Below are positions 1 to 5,744 of a DNA stretch of 64,000 nucleotides, in pieces (position 1 is the stretch's first letter; each line of letters begins with the position of its first letter). The notes under the pieces are model-generated. The model made no database searches. It was not told where the DNA came from and saw nothing but the letters and a program-made list of their open reading frames with translations. The translations under genes and the position numbers were made by a program. This stretch comes from DAOULY01 sp034414595. Lineage in GTDB: Bacteria > Chloroflexota > Dehalococcoidia > SZUA-161 > JAUWZY01. The stretch is from assembly GCA_034414595.1 (NCBI GenBank), contig DAOULY010000021.1, positions 186,001-250,000 of the forward strand, read 5' to 3'.

Positions 1-642
1 GTCGCCGCAATTTTCGTTACTTGCCTGATCACAGCCAACATCATCGCAGTCAAGCTGATAAGCATTGGCGGGCTGGTACTCCCCGCAGCCATAGTCATAT
101 TCCCATTGAGCTACATCTTCGGCGACATTCTCACCGAGGTCTATGGCTACCGCTGGGCGCGGCGGGTCATCTGGCTCGGCTTCTCCTGCAACCTTATCGC
201 CGTAATCGCCATCTGGATTGGCGGGCAGTTGCCAGCGCTGGAGTCTGATGTCCAGTCTGCTTACGGGATCATCCTGGGCTATGCCCCAAGGTTGCTCATC
301 GCCTCCTTCGCTGCCTACCTCGTGGGCGAGTTCGCCAACTCCTTTGTCCTGGCCAGGATGAAGGTCGCCACTAACGGGCGCTGGCTCTGGGCCAGGACCA
401 TCAGCTCGACAGTGGTGGGACAGGGACTGGACAGCCTGATATTCATCCTCATCGCCTTTGCCGGCACCAAGACCTGGGGCGTGCTGGCCACTACTATTCT
501 GACCCATTGGGGCGTGAAGACGGCGTATGAAGCGCTGGCCACTCCGTTCACCTACGCCATCGTGGGCTATCTCAAGAAGCAGGAAGGCATCGACACCTAC
601 GACTATGATACTGACTTCAACCCCTTGCTGGTGACCAAGTGA
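1..642 (+). CDS. Queuosine precursor transporter (YhhQ/VUT family), 5' end cut off
   Basis: The reading frame is open from base 1, so the gene starts just before the window; 213 residues are visible, close to the family's usual ~220. The protein is very hydrophobic with several membrane segments and carries the family signature TEVYGY near visible residue 45, following the FPLSYIFGDIL stretch. Members of this family are inner-membrane importers of queuosine precursors (preQ0/preQ1) for tRNA modification. The gene is followed after one base by the MBL-fold gene, so the two are probably cotranscribed. Family assignment is firm; the exact substrate is inferred. Confidence 0.85.
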   Translation, partial: VAAIFVTCLITANIIAVKLISIGGLVLPAAIVIFPLSYIFGDILTEVYGYRWARRVIWLGFSCNLIAVIAIWIGGQLPALESDVQSAYGIILGYAPRLLIASFAAYLVGEFANSFVLARMKVATNGRWLWARTISSTVVGQGLDSLIFILIAFAGTKTWGVLATTILTHWGVKTAYEALATPFTYAIVGYLKKQEGIDTYDYDTDFNPLLVTK

Positions 643-643
643 G

Positions 644-1414
644 ATGGAACTGAGGATATTGGGAGCACATCACCAAGAATCGGCCACCACCAGGCTGGTC
701 TCCTTCGTCCTGGATGAGGTGCTGGCAGTGGACGCAGGAGGCCTGACCTCGGGCCTTTCCCTGCCCGAGCAGGAGAAGGTCAACTCCATTTTGCTCACAC
801 ACCATCACTACGACCATATCAGGGACATCCCCTTCTTCGGCCTGAACAACTATCTTCGCACCACCAACGTCTACGGCCCCGCAACCACCATCGACATCCT
901 CTCCAGGTACCTCATCGACGGCGCTATCTACCCCAAGCTCACGGAAAAGCCAACTCCGCAGAGCCCGGCGCTGAGACTCCACACCCTGGAGCCGTACAAA
1001 GAGGAGACCATAGAGGGCTACAAAGTGCTGACCCTACCTGTGTACCACTCCATCCCTACCGTGGGCTACCAGATCACGTCTCCTCAGGGCCAGAGCCTGT
1101 TCTACAGCAGCGACACCAGCCGTGGGCTCTCCGCCTGCTGGGACCATATCTCATCACCCCAGCTTCTGATCATAAACGTGACCCTGTCCGATAGCTTTGA
1201 GAATGTGGCGATAGAGTCAGGACACCTGACTCCGGGGCTGCTCAAGGAGGAGCTATTGCAGTTCCGCCAGAGCAAGGGCTATCTGCCGCCAGTGGTGTTG
1301 CTCCACACCAACCCCCAGCTTGAGGACGAGATCAGGGCCGAGGTAGCCCAGGTGGCCCAGGAGCTGGCCGCCGAGATCACCCTCGGCTACGAGGGCATGA
1401 GGGTGACGGTGTAG
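644..1414 (+). CDS. MBL-fold metallo-hydrolase
   Basis: This 256-residue protein has the metallo-beta-lactamase metal motif THHHYDH at about residues 52-58, a later histidine in YHSIPTVGY and an SSDTSRG aspartate motif near residue 160, as in RNase Z-like and class II cyclic-nucleotide phosphodiesterase relatives. It should bind two metal ions and hydrolyse an ester or phosphodiester; the substrate cannot be read from the sequence. It begins one base after the transporter stop, which suggests an operon. A strong hairpin lies downstream at 1461-1488. Confidence 0.8.
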   Translation: MELRILGAHHQESATTRLVSFVLDEVLAVDAGGLTSGLSLPEQEKVNSILLTHHHYDHIRDIPFFGLNNYLRTTNVYGPATTIDILSRYLIDGAIYPKLTEKPTPQSPALRLHTLEPYKEETIEGYKVLTLPVYHSIPTVGYQITSPQGQSLFYSSDTSRGLSACWDHISSPQLLIINVTLSDSFENVAIESGHLTPGLLKEELLQFRQSKGYLPPVVLLHTNPQLEDEIRAEVAQVAQELAAEITLGYEGMRVTV

Positions 1415-1460
1415 TAGCTCACTGGTGCCAATATTGTTATATGGACAGGGGGTGAGCGGA

Positions 1461-1488
1461 GTAGGGTGGGTTTTTAAACCCACCTTAC
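1461..1488. terminator. 13-bp hairpin, possible terminator
   Basis: Bases 1461-1473 pair with 1476-1488 (13 pairs, one G-U) around a two-base centre. It follows the MBL gene and precedes the arsenate reductase. It lacks a clear T-run after the stem, so factor-independent termination is uncertain. Confidence 0.5.
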
Positions 1489-1535
1489 TACTAAAGCTTA
1501 GGGAAATCGGCAAGCAAGGGCCAAGGTGAGCTAAG

Positions 1536-1952
1536 ATGAAACAAGTCCTGTTCGTGTGCGTGGCCAACTCCGGCCGCAGCCAGATGGCTGAGGCCTTTTT
1601 TAACAAGTACGCCGAGGGGTGGGCACGGGCAGAATCGGCGGGCACCCGGCCTCCGCGCAGGGTCAATCTCCATGTTGTCCAGATAATGGCTGAGGTCGGC
1701 ATCGACCTCAGCCATAAGAAGCCAAAACTCCTCACCTCGGAGATGCTGGAGCACGCCGACAGGGTGATCGCCATGGGCTGCGAGGTGCAAGCGCTTTGCC
1801 CCATGACCTTTGTCCCCACCGAGGTCTGGGACCTGGAAGAGCCTCATAGCAAGCCGATAGAGGTGAAGAGGAGAATACGGGACGAAGTCGAGGTCAAGGT
1901 CCGGCAACTGGTGGAGGAACTCAAATCGCCCCAAAGTCCCATCAGGGAGTGA
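1536..1952 (+). CDS. arsC: Arsenate reductase, thioredoxin-coupled type (low-MW PTPase fold)
   Basis: A 138-residue protein with the low-molecular-weight phosphatase P-loop CVANSGRS (Cys8, Arg14). It also has the extra redox pair Cys82 and Cys88 in MGCEVQALCP, which separates thioredoxin-linked arsenate reductases from plain tyrosine phosphatases, and Asp99 in VWDL as the likely general acid. It would reduce arsenate to arsenite in the cytoplasm. No arsB/acr3 or arsR is adjacent, although a winged-helix gene lies downstream on the other strand. The last ~9 residues and the stop lie inside a segment repeated at 5386, so the C-terminus appears to have been supplied by that duplication. Confidence 0.82.
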   Translation: MKQVLFVCVANSGRSQMAEAFFNKYAEGWARAESAGTRPPRRVNLHVVQIMAEVGIDLSHKKPKLLTSEMLEHADRVIAMGCEVQALCPMTFVPTEVWDLEEPHSKPIEVKRRIRDEVEVKVRQLVEELKSPQSPIRE

Positions 1953-1958
1953 TGGGCT
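1936..1958. terminator. Hairpin around the stop codon of the EthD-like gene
   Basis: CCCATCA and TGATGGG form a 7-bp stem across the overlapping 3' ends of the convergent arsC and EthD-like genes. The same hairpin recurs at the second gene copy near 5398-5419. It may act as a bidirectional terminator or RNA 3'-end stabiliser; there is only a short T-run on the minus strand. Confidence 0.45.
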
Positions 1959-2268
1959 TATACCAGAAGCTTGAGCGGTCGCTGACGTATTGCGCCCAGT
2001 TGGCGTGGAAGTCCTCTCTTGCCTTTTTCAGTTCCGGGCTGGCCAGGATCGAATTTATGGCCTGTTCGCTTTCCACCTCGTAGATGGCCAGGTATTTGGG
2101 CTGTCCTTCGATGGCACGCAACGCCACATAGCGGGTGGCTCTGATAACTCCTTGCGCTTCGACTACATCAGGAACATGGGTCTCGCTATACCACTTGTTG
2201 AACTCCTGTTCCCTCTCCGGGGCATTGAAGTTCAGCGATACCACCCAGAGAATGGGCTTTTCCTTCAT
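1942..2268 (-). CDS. Small EthD/dimeric alpha-beta barrel-like protein, copy 1
   Basis: A 108-residue protein starting KEKPILWVVSLNF and carrying FNKWYSETHVPDVV, a pattern typical of EthD/Dabb-like ferredoxin-fold proteins (hydrophobic strand, then a WY..HVP helix start). I do not know its substrate. The ATG at 2268 overlaps the TGA of the upstream winged-helix gene (ATGA), so translation is probably coupled; an earlier in-frame start would run into that gene. A paralogue lies at 5403. Its 3' end overlaps the convergent arsC by 11 bases. Confidence 0.65.
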   Translation of the reverse strand: MKEKPILWVVSLNFNAPEREQEFNKWYSETHVPDVVEAQGVIRATRYVALRAIEGQPKYLAIYEVESEQAINSILASPELKKAREDFHANWAQYVSDRSSFWYKPITP

Positions 2269-2564
2269 TTTTCCCTCCGTTTTGCTCTCCTCCTCCAACC
2301 TAAGGTCTCGAGCAAACTCCCAACAAGGATGTCCTGGTGACTCTCATGGCGCAAGCTCAGGTCCGGATTTACCCGGTATATATTTTGCCTTCCCTTTCGC
2401 CTCCGGGTGATGTATCCAGCGGCAACAAGATCAGAGATGATCCTGTGTACTGCCCGCTCTGTGATCCCTACTGACGTTGCGAGTTCCCGCGCTGTGATCT
2501 TGGGGTGACGAGCGATATAGCCAAGCACCACACCATGGTTGGTGATAAAAGTCCACTCAGGCAT
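2265..2564 (-). CDS. Winged-helix transcriptional regulator (MarR/ArsR-like)
   Basis: A 99-residue protein with a clear helix-turn-helix: ITARELATSVGITERAVHRII, then a wing GYITRRRKGRQNIYRV. It has no visible effector domain or metal-binding cysteine motif, so it is a minimal DNA-binding protein. It is divergent from another winged-helix gene at 2724 and coupled to the EthD-like gene by an ATGA overlap. The inverted repeat TGACA-N4-TGTCA in the intergenic gap is a plausible operator. Its final residues KRREK lie in the duplicated segment that also ends the helicase at 5726 (KRRGR). Confidence 0.75.
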   Translation of the reverse strand: MPEWTFITNHGVVLGYIARHPKITARELATSVGITERAVHRIISDLVAAGYITRRRKGRQNIYRVNPDLSLRHESHQDILVGSLLETLGWRRRAKRREK

Positions 2565-2601
2565 TTGCTAAAATCCTATCAAAAATTCACCCAAAAAGGT
2601 C

Positions 2602-2629
2602 TTGACAATCTCCAAAATTATGCTATCAT
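2602..2629 (+). promoter_or_regulatory. Sigma-70-type promoter for the 2724 gene
   Basis: A consensus TTGACA (2602-2607), 16-bp spacer and TATCAT (2624-2629). Transcription would start near 2636, inside the inverted repeat at 2635-2648. Confidence 0.6.
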
Positions 2630-2634
2630 AATCA

Positions 2635-2648
2635 TGACAAATATGTCA
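2635..2648. promoter_or_regulatory. Candidate operator TGACA-N4-TGTCA
   Basis: A 5-bp inverted repeat with a 4-bp AATA centre lies at the predicted start point of the plus-strand promoter, between two divergent winged-helix genes. Position suggests repression by one of them; this is inference. Confidence 0.4.
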
Positions 2649-2723
2649 GGATAAATGATTCAAGACTATTATAGCAAGAGTTACCATTACTTGCTTAACC
2701 TATATAACACATAAGGATGAGAA

Positions 2724-2969
2724 ATGCAAGTGGTTGAGAAGAAAAGATTGGAGGAAAAGCTCCTGGCCCTTTGGAACCGACACCCAGAGGCCAAGTTCAC
2801 CTTGGACACAATAGTCTACTGCCTGGACCGGAGAAAACAGGAGATCCGAAGGGCATTGCTCACCCTTGAGCAAGCCGGCTTGCTCCGCAAAGAGTACAAA
2901 GGTGATATTGCTTTCTATTCACTCACTTGCCAGAGAAATGGCGGCAAAATACAGGGAGTACAACGATGA
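2724..2969 (+). CDS. Small winged-helix-like protein with altered C-terminus
   Basis: An 81-residue protein preceded by AAGGA seven bases before the ATG. The middle (LDTIVYCLDRRKQEIRRALL, then a LEQAGLLRKEY wing) looks like a winged helix. A 64-bp tandem duplication at 2891-3011 has shifted the frame, so translation stops at 2969; the second repeat copy, in another frame, would give a tail ending GSKR and a stop just before the next gene's ATG at 3020. The present C-terminus (GKIQGVQR) is therefore probably secondary. The neighbourhood is more AT-rich than the rest of the window. No specific function is assigned. Confidence 0.55.
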   Translation: MQVVEKKRLEEKLLALWNRHPEAKFTLDTIVYCLDRRKQEIRRALLTLEQAGLLRKEYKGDIAFYSLTCQRNGGKIQGVQR

Positions 2970-3011
2970 TGTTGCCTTCTATTCACACGCTTGCCAGAGA
3001 AATGGCAGCAA
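2891..3011. repeat. Imperfect tandem duplication, ~57 bp with 64-bp period
   Basis: Bases 2891-2947 and 2955-3011 align with few mismatches, sharing for example CTTGCCAGAGAAATGGC. The 64-bp period is not a multiple of three, so the copies are read in different frames and the upstream gene's end is changed. Confidence 0.85.
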
Positions 3012-3019
3012 GAGGTAGA

Positions 3020-3406
3020 ATGAGGAATATGCATTTTGAGATCTGGCACCACGGCAATGCAAAGAAGCTACCCTCACAGGTAAAAGCATATATGGAGCGG
3101 AAGTTCGACCTTCTTCCAGAGTATCTTGATGAGTTAAGGTATTTTGAGCAGCAGGGGATGCTCATGGAAAAGCCAGTAACATACCTGTACATTTTCAGCC
3201 CATGGCTGGTCAAGGAAAAAGGTATCAAGCCCAATGATTATGCGGACCTTAAGCACCATCCCGAGATGATGCTATATGAAGGCCATATCGCTGAGAATGG
3301 CGAAGTGTACGTAGCAGACCGAAGACAGCCCCTCATTATGAAAGGAGGAAATGGTGAAAAAACCCAGACCGCGGTAAAAAGACCTCGGTTAGTCCATCCG
3401 AATTGA
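3020..3406 (+). CDS. Hypothetical protein, function unknown
   Basis: I do not recognise this 128-residue protein. Features are an aromatic/basic N-terminus (MRNMHFEIWHHG), a charged middle (YLDELRYFEQQGML), a hydrophobic strand (VTYLYIFSPWLV) and a basic tail. No signal peptide, membrane span or cysteine motif is visible. The frame is open back to 2927, but I prefer ATG 3020: the second repeat copy carries an ancestral stop of the upstream gene at 3016-3018, and AGAGG lies just before 3020. It seems to form a small operon with the winged-helix gene. Confidence 0.5.
   Translation: MRNMHFEIWHHGNAKKLPSQVKAYMERKFDLLPEYLDELRYFEQQGMLMEKPVTYLYIFSPWLVKEKGIKPNDYADLKHHPEMMLYEGHIAENGEVYVADRRQPLIMKGGNGEKTQTAVKRPRLVHPN
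3353..3379 (+). other. Possible 8-residue micro-ORF
   Basis: ATG at 3353 is preceded directly by AAAGGAGGA and encodes MVKKPRPR followed by a stop. It overlaps the end of the 3020-3406 gene in another frame. It may be a real basic/proline micropeptide, a translational coupling device or chance. Confidence 0.25.
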
Positions 3407-3421
3407 GAGGGGGTGAAAGTA

Positions 3422-3490
3422 AATGACGCTCAAGAAGCAACCCGGTAAGCCCGGTGGGCCGTCTAAACCGCCTGCTGGCCCCAAGAAGTA
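3422..3490 (+). CDS. Lys/Pro/Gly-rich 22-residue micropeptide
   Basis: The ORF starts at ATG 3422 after GAGAGGGGGTGAAAG, a good ribosome-binding site, and encodes a peptide with six lysines, six prolines and four glycines (begins MTLKKQPGKPG, ends GPKK). It is too short for normal gene finders. It is followed by a strong 14-bp hairpin, as expected for the end of a transcript. Expected to be disordered and strongly basic; no family recognised. It could belong to the 2724-3406 operon. Confidence 0.45.
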
Positions 3491-3521
3491 GCCGGTAATT
3501 TGCGGACGGTCATATTTTAGG

Positions 3522-3552
3522 GGAGGGAGGGCCGCCTGAGGCGGCCCTCCCT
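3522..3552. terminator. Perfect 14-bp GC-rich hairpin
   Basis: Bases 3522-3535 pair perfectly with 3539-3552 around a TGA loop. There is no T-run after it, but strength and position (after the micropeptide, 39 bases before the MFS gene) fit a terminator or transcript-end stabiliser. Confidence 0.6.
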
Positions 3553-3591
3553 CTATGAACAGAACCAAGATTTGTCCTGAGGGCCAATCCA

Positions 3592-5004
3592 ATGAATCAA
3601 TCTTCTGCCACAGCGGCAGCGAAAGTCGAGAAAAGCCTGAAATACGCGATATACGATGGCTCGGCCTACTACGCCATGGTGGGCCTGACCCAGGATTATA
3701 TTGCGCCCCTCGCCTTGGCCCTCAAAGCAACCAGTGCCCAAATTGGATTGCTCACCAGCATTCCCAACCTGGCTGCGGCGCTGTTCCAGCTCAAGGCCCC
3801 CGCTCTGGTGCAAAGAGCAGGAGGCCGCAAGCGCATGATCCTGCCCATTGTGCTGATTCATGCTCTGCTCTGGGCACCGCTTGCCTTAGTTCCCTTTTTG
3901 TTCCCCATCTCGGGTGTGTGGTGGCTGATTGCCATTTTCACGCTGATCATGGCGTTTAGTACCCTGGCAAACCCGGCCTGGGGCAGTATGATGGCTGACC
4001 TGGTACCAGAGAAGAAGAGAGGCTGCTATTTCGGGGCCAGGAGCAGGGTTTGCTGGTTCACCTATTTGGCCTTTGCCCTCATCGCTGCTCTCATATTATG
4101 GCTTTTCTCCCACCGGCTATTCATCGGCTTCGCTATCCTCTTCGCCCTGGCGCTTTGCTTCAGGCTCATCTCCTGGTACTTCCTGGCCAAGATGTATGAG
4201 CCACCACTTGCAATAGAGCAACAAGAGCAATTCCGCCTGCTCGATTTCATCAGAGAGACTAGGTCCACCAATCTGGGGAGATTTGCGCTCTATGTCTCAG
4301 CAATGAACTTCGCCACATATCTGGCCGCTCCCTTTTTCGCCGTCTACATACTGCGCGATCTGGGGTTTGACTATTTGACCTATGTCCTCCTTATCGTCAG
4401 CGTTATCCTGGCCACTACTATGGCTATGACCTTTTGGGGCAAGCGAGCCGATAAAGCAGGAAATATCAAGGTCATCGCTATTACTTCCTGTCTCATCCCT
4501 GTGGTCCCTATACTCTGGCTGGCAAGCCACAATGTATTCTACTTGGTGTTGATACAGCTTATCTCCGGGTTTGCCTGGGCTGGATTTAACCTGTGCAGCA
4601 CCAATTTCATTTATGATGCCTCTCCGGCCAATAAGAGGACCGGTTACATTGCCTACTTTAATGCCATGAGTGGAACCGCCATCTGTCTGGGAGCATTATT
4701 GGGCGGCTTATTAGCCACCCATCTGCCGCCGATCCTGGGGTATAGCTTGCTCACGTTGTTTCTGATTTCCGGTCTGCTGCGGGTGGTGGTGGCCACGACC
4801 TTCTTCCGTCACATCCATGAAGTACGGCGGGTGCGCAAGATGACCACCGCAGAGCTTATCTGGGGCAAATTGAGGTTGAATGCACTCAGCCCCAGCTTTG
4901 TCATGAGCTTGGTCTCCGTTCCCGTATTGTACAATGGGTTTATGGGTTCGGAGCATACTCCCCAGAGCGCGGCTGTTTATCATGCTGGGCCCAGTCCACC
5001 ATGA
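3592..5004 (+). CDS. MFS transporter
   Basis: A 470-residue integral membrane protein with about 11-12 hydrophobic segments and the interhalf loop around residues 205-225 (IEQQEQFRLLDFIRETRS). The loop after the second membrane segment is RAGGRKRM (about residues 75-82), a degenerate form of the MFS signature G-x3-D-R/K-x-G-R/K. The substrate cannot be read. The C-terminal ~25 residues are polar and unusual (SEHTPQSAAVYHAG), and the stop codon sits inside a hairpin, so the last residues may be derived from a terminator sequence. Confidence 0.8.
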   Translation: MNQSSATAAAKVEKSLKYAIYDGSAYYAMVGLTQDYIAPLALALKATSAQIGLLTSIPNLAAALFQLKAPALVQRAGGRKRMILPIVLIHALLWAPLALVPFLFPISGVWWLIAIFTLIMAFSTLANPAWGSMMADLVPEKKRGCYFGARSRVCWFTYLAFALIAALILWLFSHRLFIGFAILFALALCFRLISWYFLAKMYEPPLAIEQQEQFRLLDFIRETRSTNLGRFALYVSAMNFATYLAAPFFAVYILRDLGFDYLTYVLLIVSVILATTMAMTFWGKRADKAGNIKVIAITSCLIPVVPILWLASHNVFYLVLIQLISGFAWAGFNLCSTNFIYDASPANKRTGYIAYFNAMSGTAICLGALLGGLLATHLPPILGYSLLTLFLISGLLRVVVATTFFRHIHEVRRVRKMTTAELIWGKLRLNALSPSFVMSLVSVPVLYNGFMGSEHTPQSAAVYHAGPSPP

Positions 5005-5008
5005 TAAA
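4976..5008. terminator. Hairpin overlapping the MFS stop codon
   Basis: TTTATCATG (4976-4984) pairs with CATGATAAA (5000-5008); the loop itself contains the palindrome CTGGGCCCAG. A and T runs flank both sides, so it could terminate in both directions. Confidence 0.55.
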
Positions 5009-5052
5009 ATAGAGCTTAGAATAATAATGCTAATGCATAGGGACGAGGAGAA

Positions 5053-5367
5053 ATGGTAAAGATGACAAAGAAGAGAGCGGAGATATTATTGGCGGATGTC
5101 CCTGAGGACAAGCGTTTCTGGTGCGCCGATGGCAGAGTGTTGAAAAACCTGACAGAGCTCGAGAGTGCACTGAACGATATCACCACGGAGACCTTCCAGC
5201 ATCACTCCAATGAGGAGAAAAGCGATTTTGCCAACTGGGTCAGAGACGTGATCGGAGATACGAAGTTGGCTCGCGACCTGAGCAAGGGCAGCGATGCTGC
5301 ACAGGCGTCAGGAAACATCCGAGAAAGGATAGCCTGGCTTAGAGAGAAGCTGGGAAAGACCACATAA
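5053..5367 (+). CDS. DUF5752-like hypothetical protein
   Basis: A 104-residue soluble protein. The block FWCADGRVLKNLTELESAL, followed by a histidine pair (FQHHSN) and DFANWVRDVIGDTKLARDL, resembles the DUF5752 family, whose function is unknown. GAGGAG lies three bases before ATG 5053; a second in-frame ATG at 5062 has better spacing and could be the true start. It stands alone between the MFS hairpin and the convergent EthD-like copy. Confidence 0.6.
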   Translation: MVKMTKKRAEILLADVPEDKRFWCADGRVLKNLTELESALNDITTETFQHHSNEEKSDFANWVRDVIGDTKLARDLSKGSDAAQASGNIRERIAWLREKLGKTT

Positions 5368-5385
5368 GATCCCCTGCGATAGCCC

Positions 5386-5744
5386 ATCGCCCGAAAGTCC
5401 CATCAGGAAGTGATGGGCTTATACCAGGCGTGCCTGCGCTCACTTACGCAAGATTCCCATCTGGCTCGGAAATCCTCCCTGGCCTCTCCCATCTCAGGAT
5501 GGGCCTGAATTGAGTCTATCACCTCTTCGCTCTCAAGCTCATAGATGGTGAGATACTTCGGCTGTCCCGGACCGGCTCTTGTTATCGTATAGCGAGTGCC
5601 GCTGAGGATGCCGGGGATCCCGAGCATCTGGGGCACATGGGTCTCGCTATACCACTTGTTGAACTCCTCTTCCCTCTCCGAGGCATTGAAGTTCATAGAT
5701 ACCAGCCAGAGAATGGGCTTTCCCTTCATCTTCCCCTCCGTTTA
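5386..5744 (-). repeat. Dispersed duplication, copy 2 (see 1925-2283)
   Basis: Second copy of the ~360-bp segment. The 3' flank and hairpin, the codons for YSETHVP and the ribosome-binding region match copy 1 best; the centre is diverged. Here the segment provides the last codons and stop of the helicase gene. Confidence 0.7.
5403..5729 (-). CDS. Small EthD/dimeric alpha-beta barrel-like protein, copy 2
   Basis: A 108-residue paralogue of the protein at 1942, with the same length, start (KGKPILWLVSMNF), centre (FNKWYSETHVPQML) and end (WYKPITS). ATG 5729 overlaps the helicase TGA (ATGA), so it is probably translated by coupling behind the helicase. Function is unknown; a ferredoxin-like dimeric barrel fold is inferred from the pattern. 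A hairpin like that of copy 1 surrounds the stop codon. Confidence 0.65.
   Translation of the reverse strand: MKGKPILWLVSMNFNASEREEEFNKWYSETHVPQMLGIPGILSGTRYTITRAGPGQPKYLTIYELESEEVIDSIQAHPEMGEAREDFRARWESCVSERRHAWYKPITS

Larger units (their letters stand above)
1925..2283 (-). repeat. Dispersed duplication, copy 1 (see 5386-5744)
   Basis: About 360 bp carrying the small EthD-like gene plus its ribosome-binding site (ACGGAGGG) and a 3' hairpin. The partner copy lies 3461 bp further on. The coding middle has diverged markedly, but the outer ends match closely: about 16 of 17 bases beyond the stop codon, and the ribosome-binding region at the other side. Confidence 0.7.
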
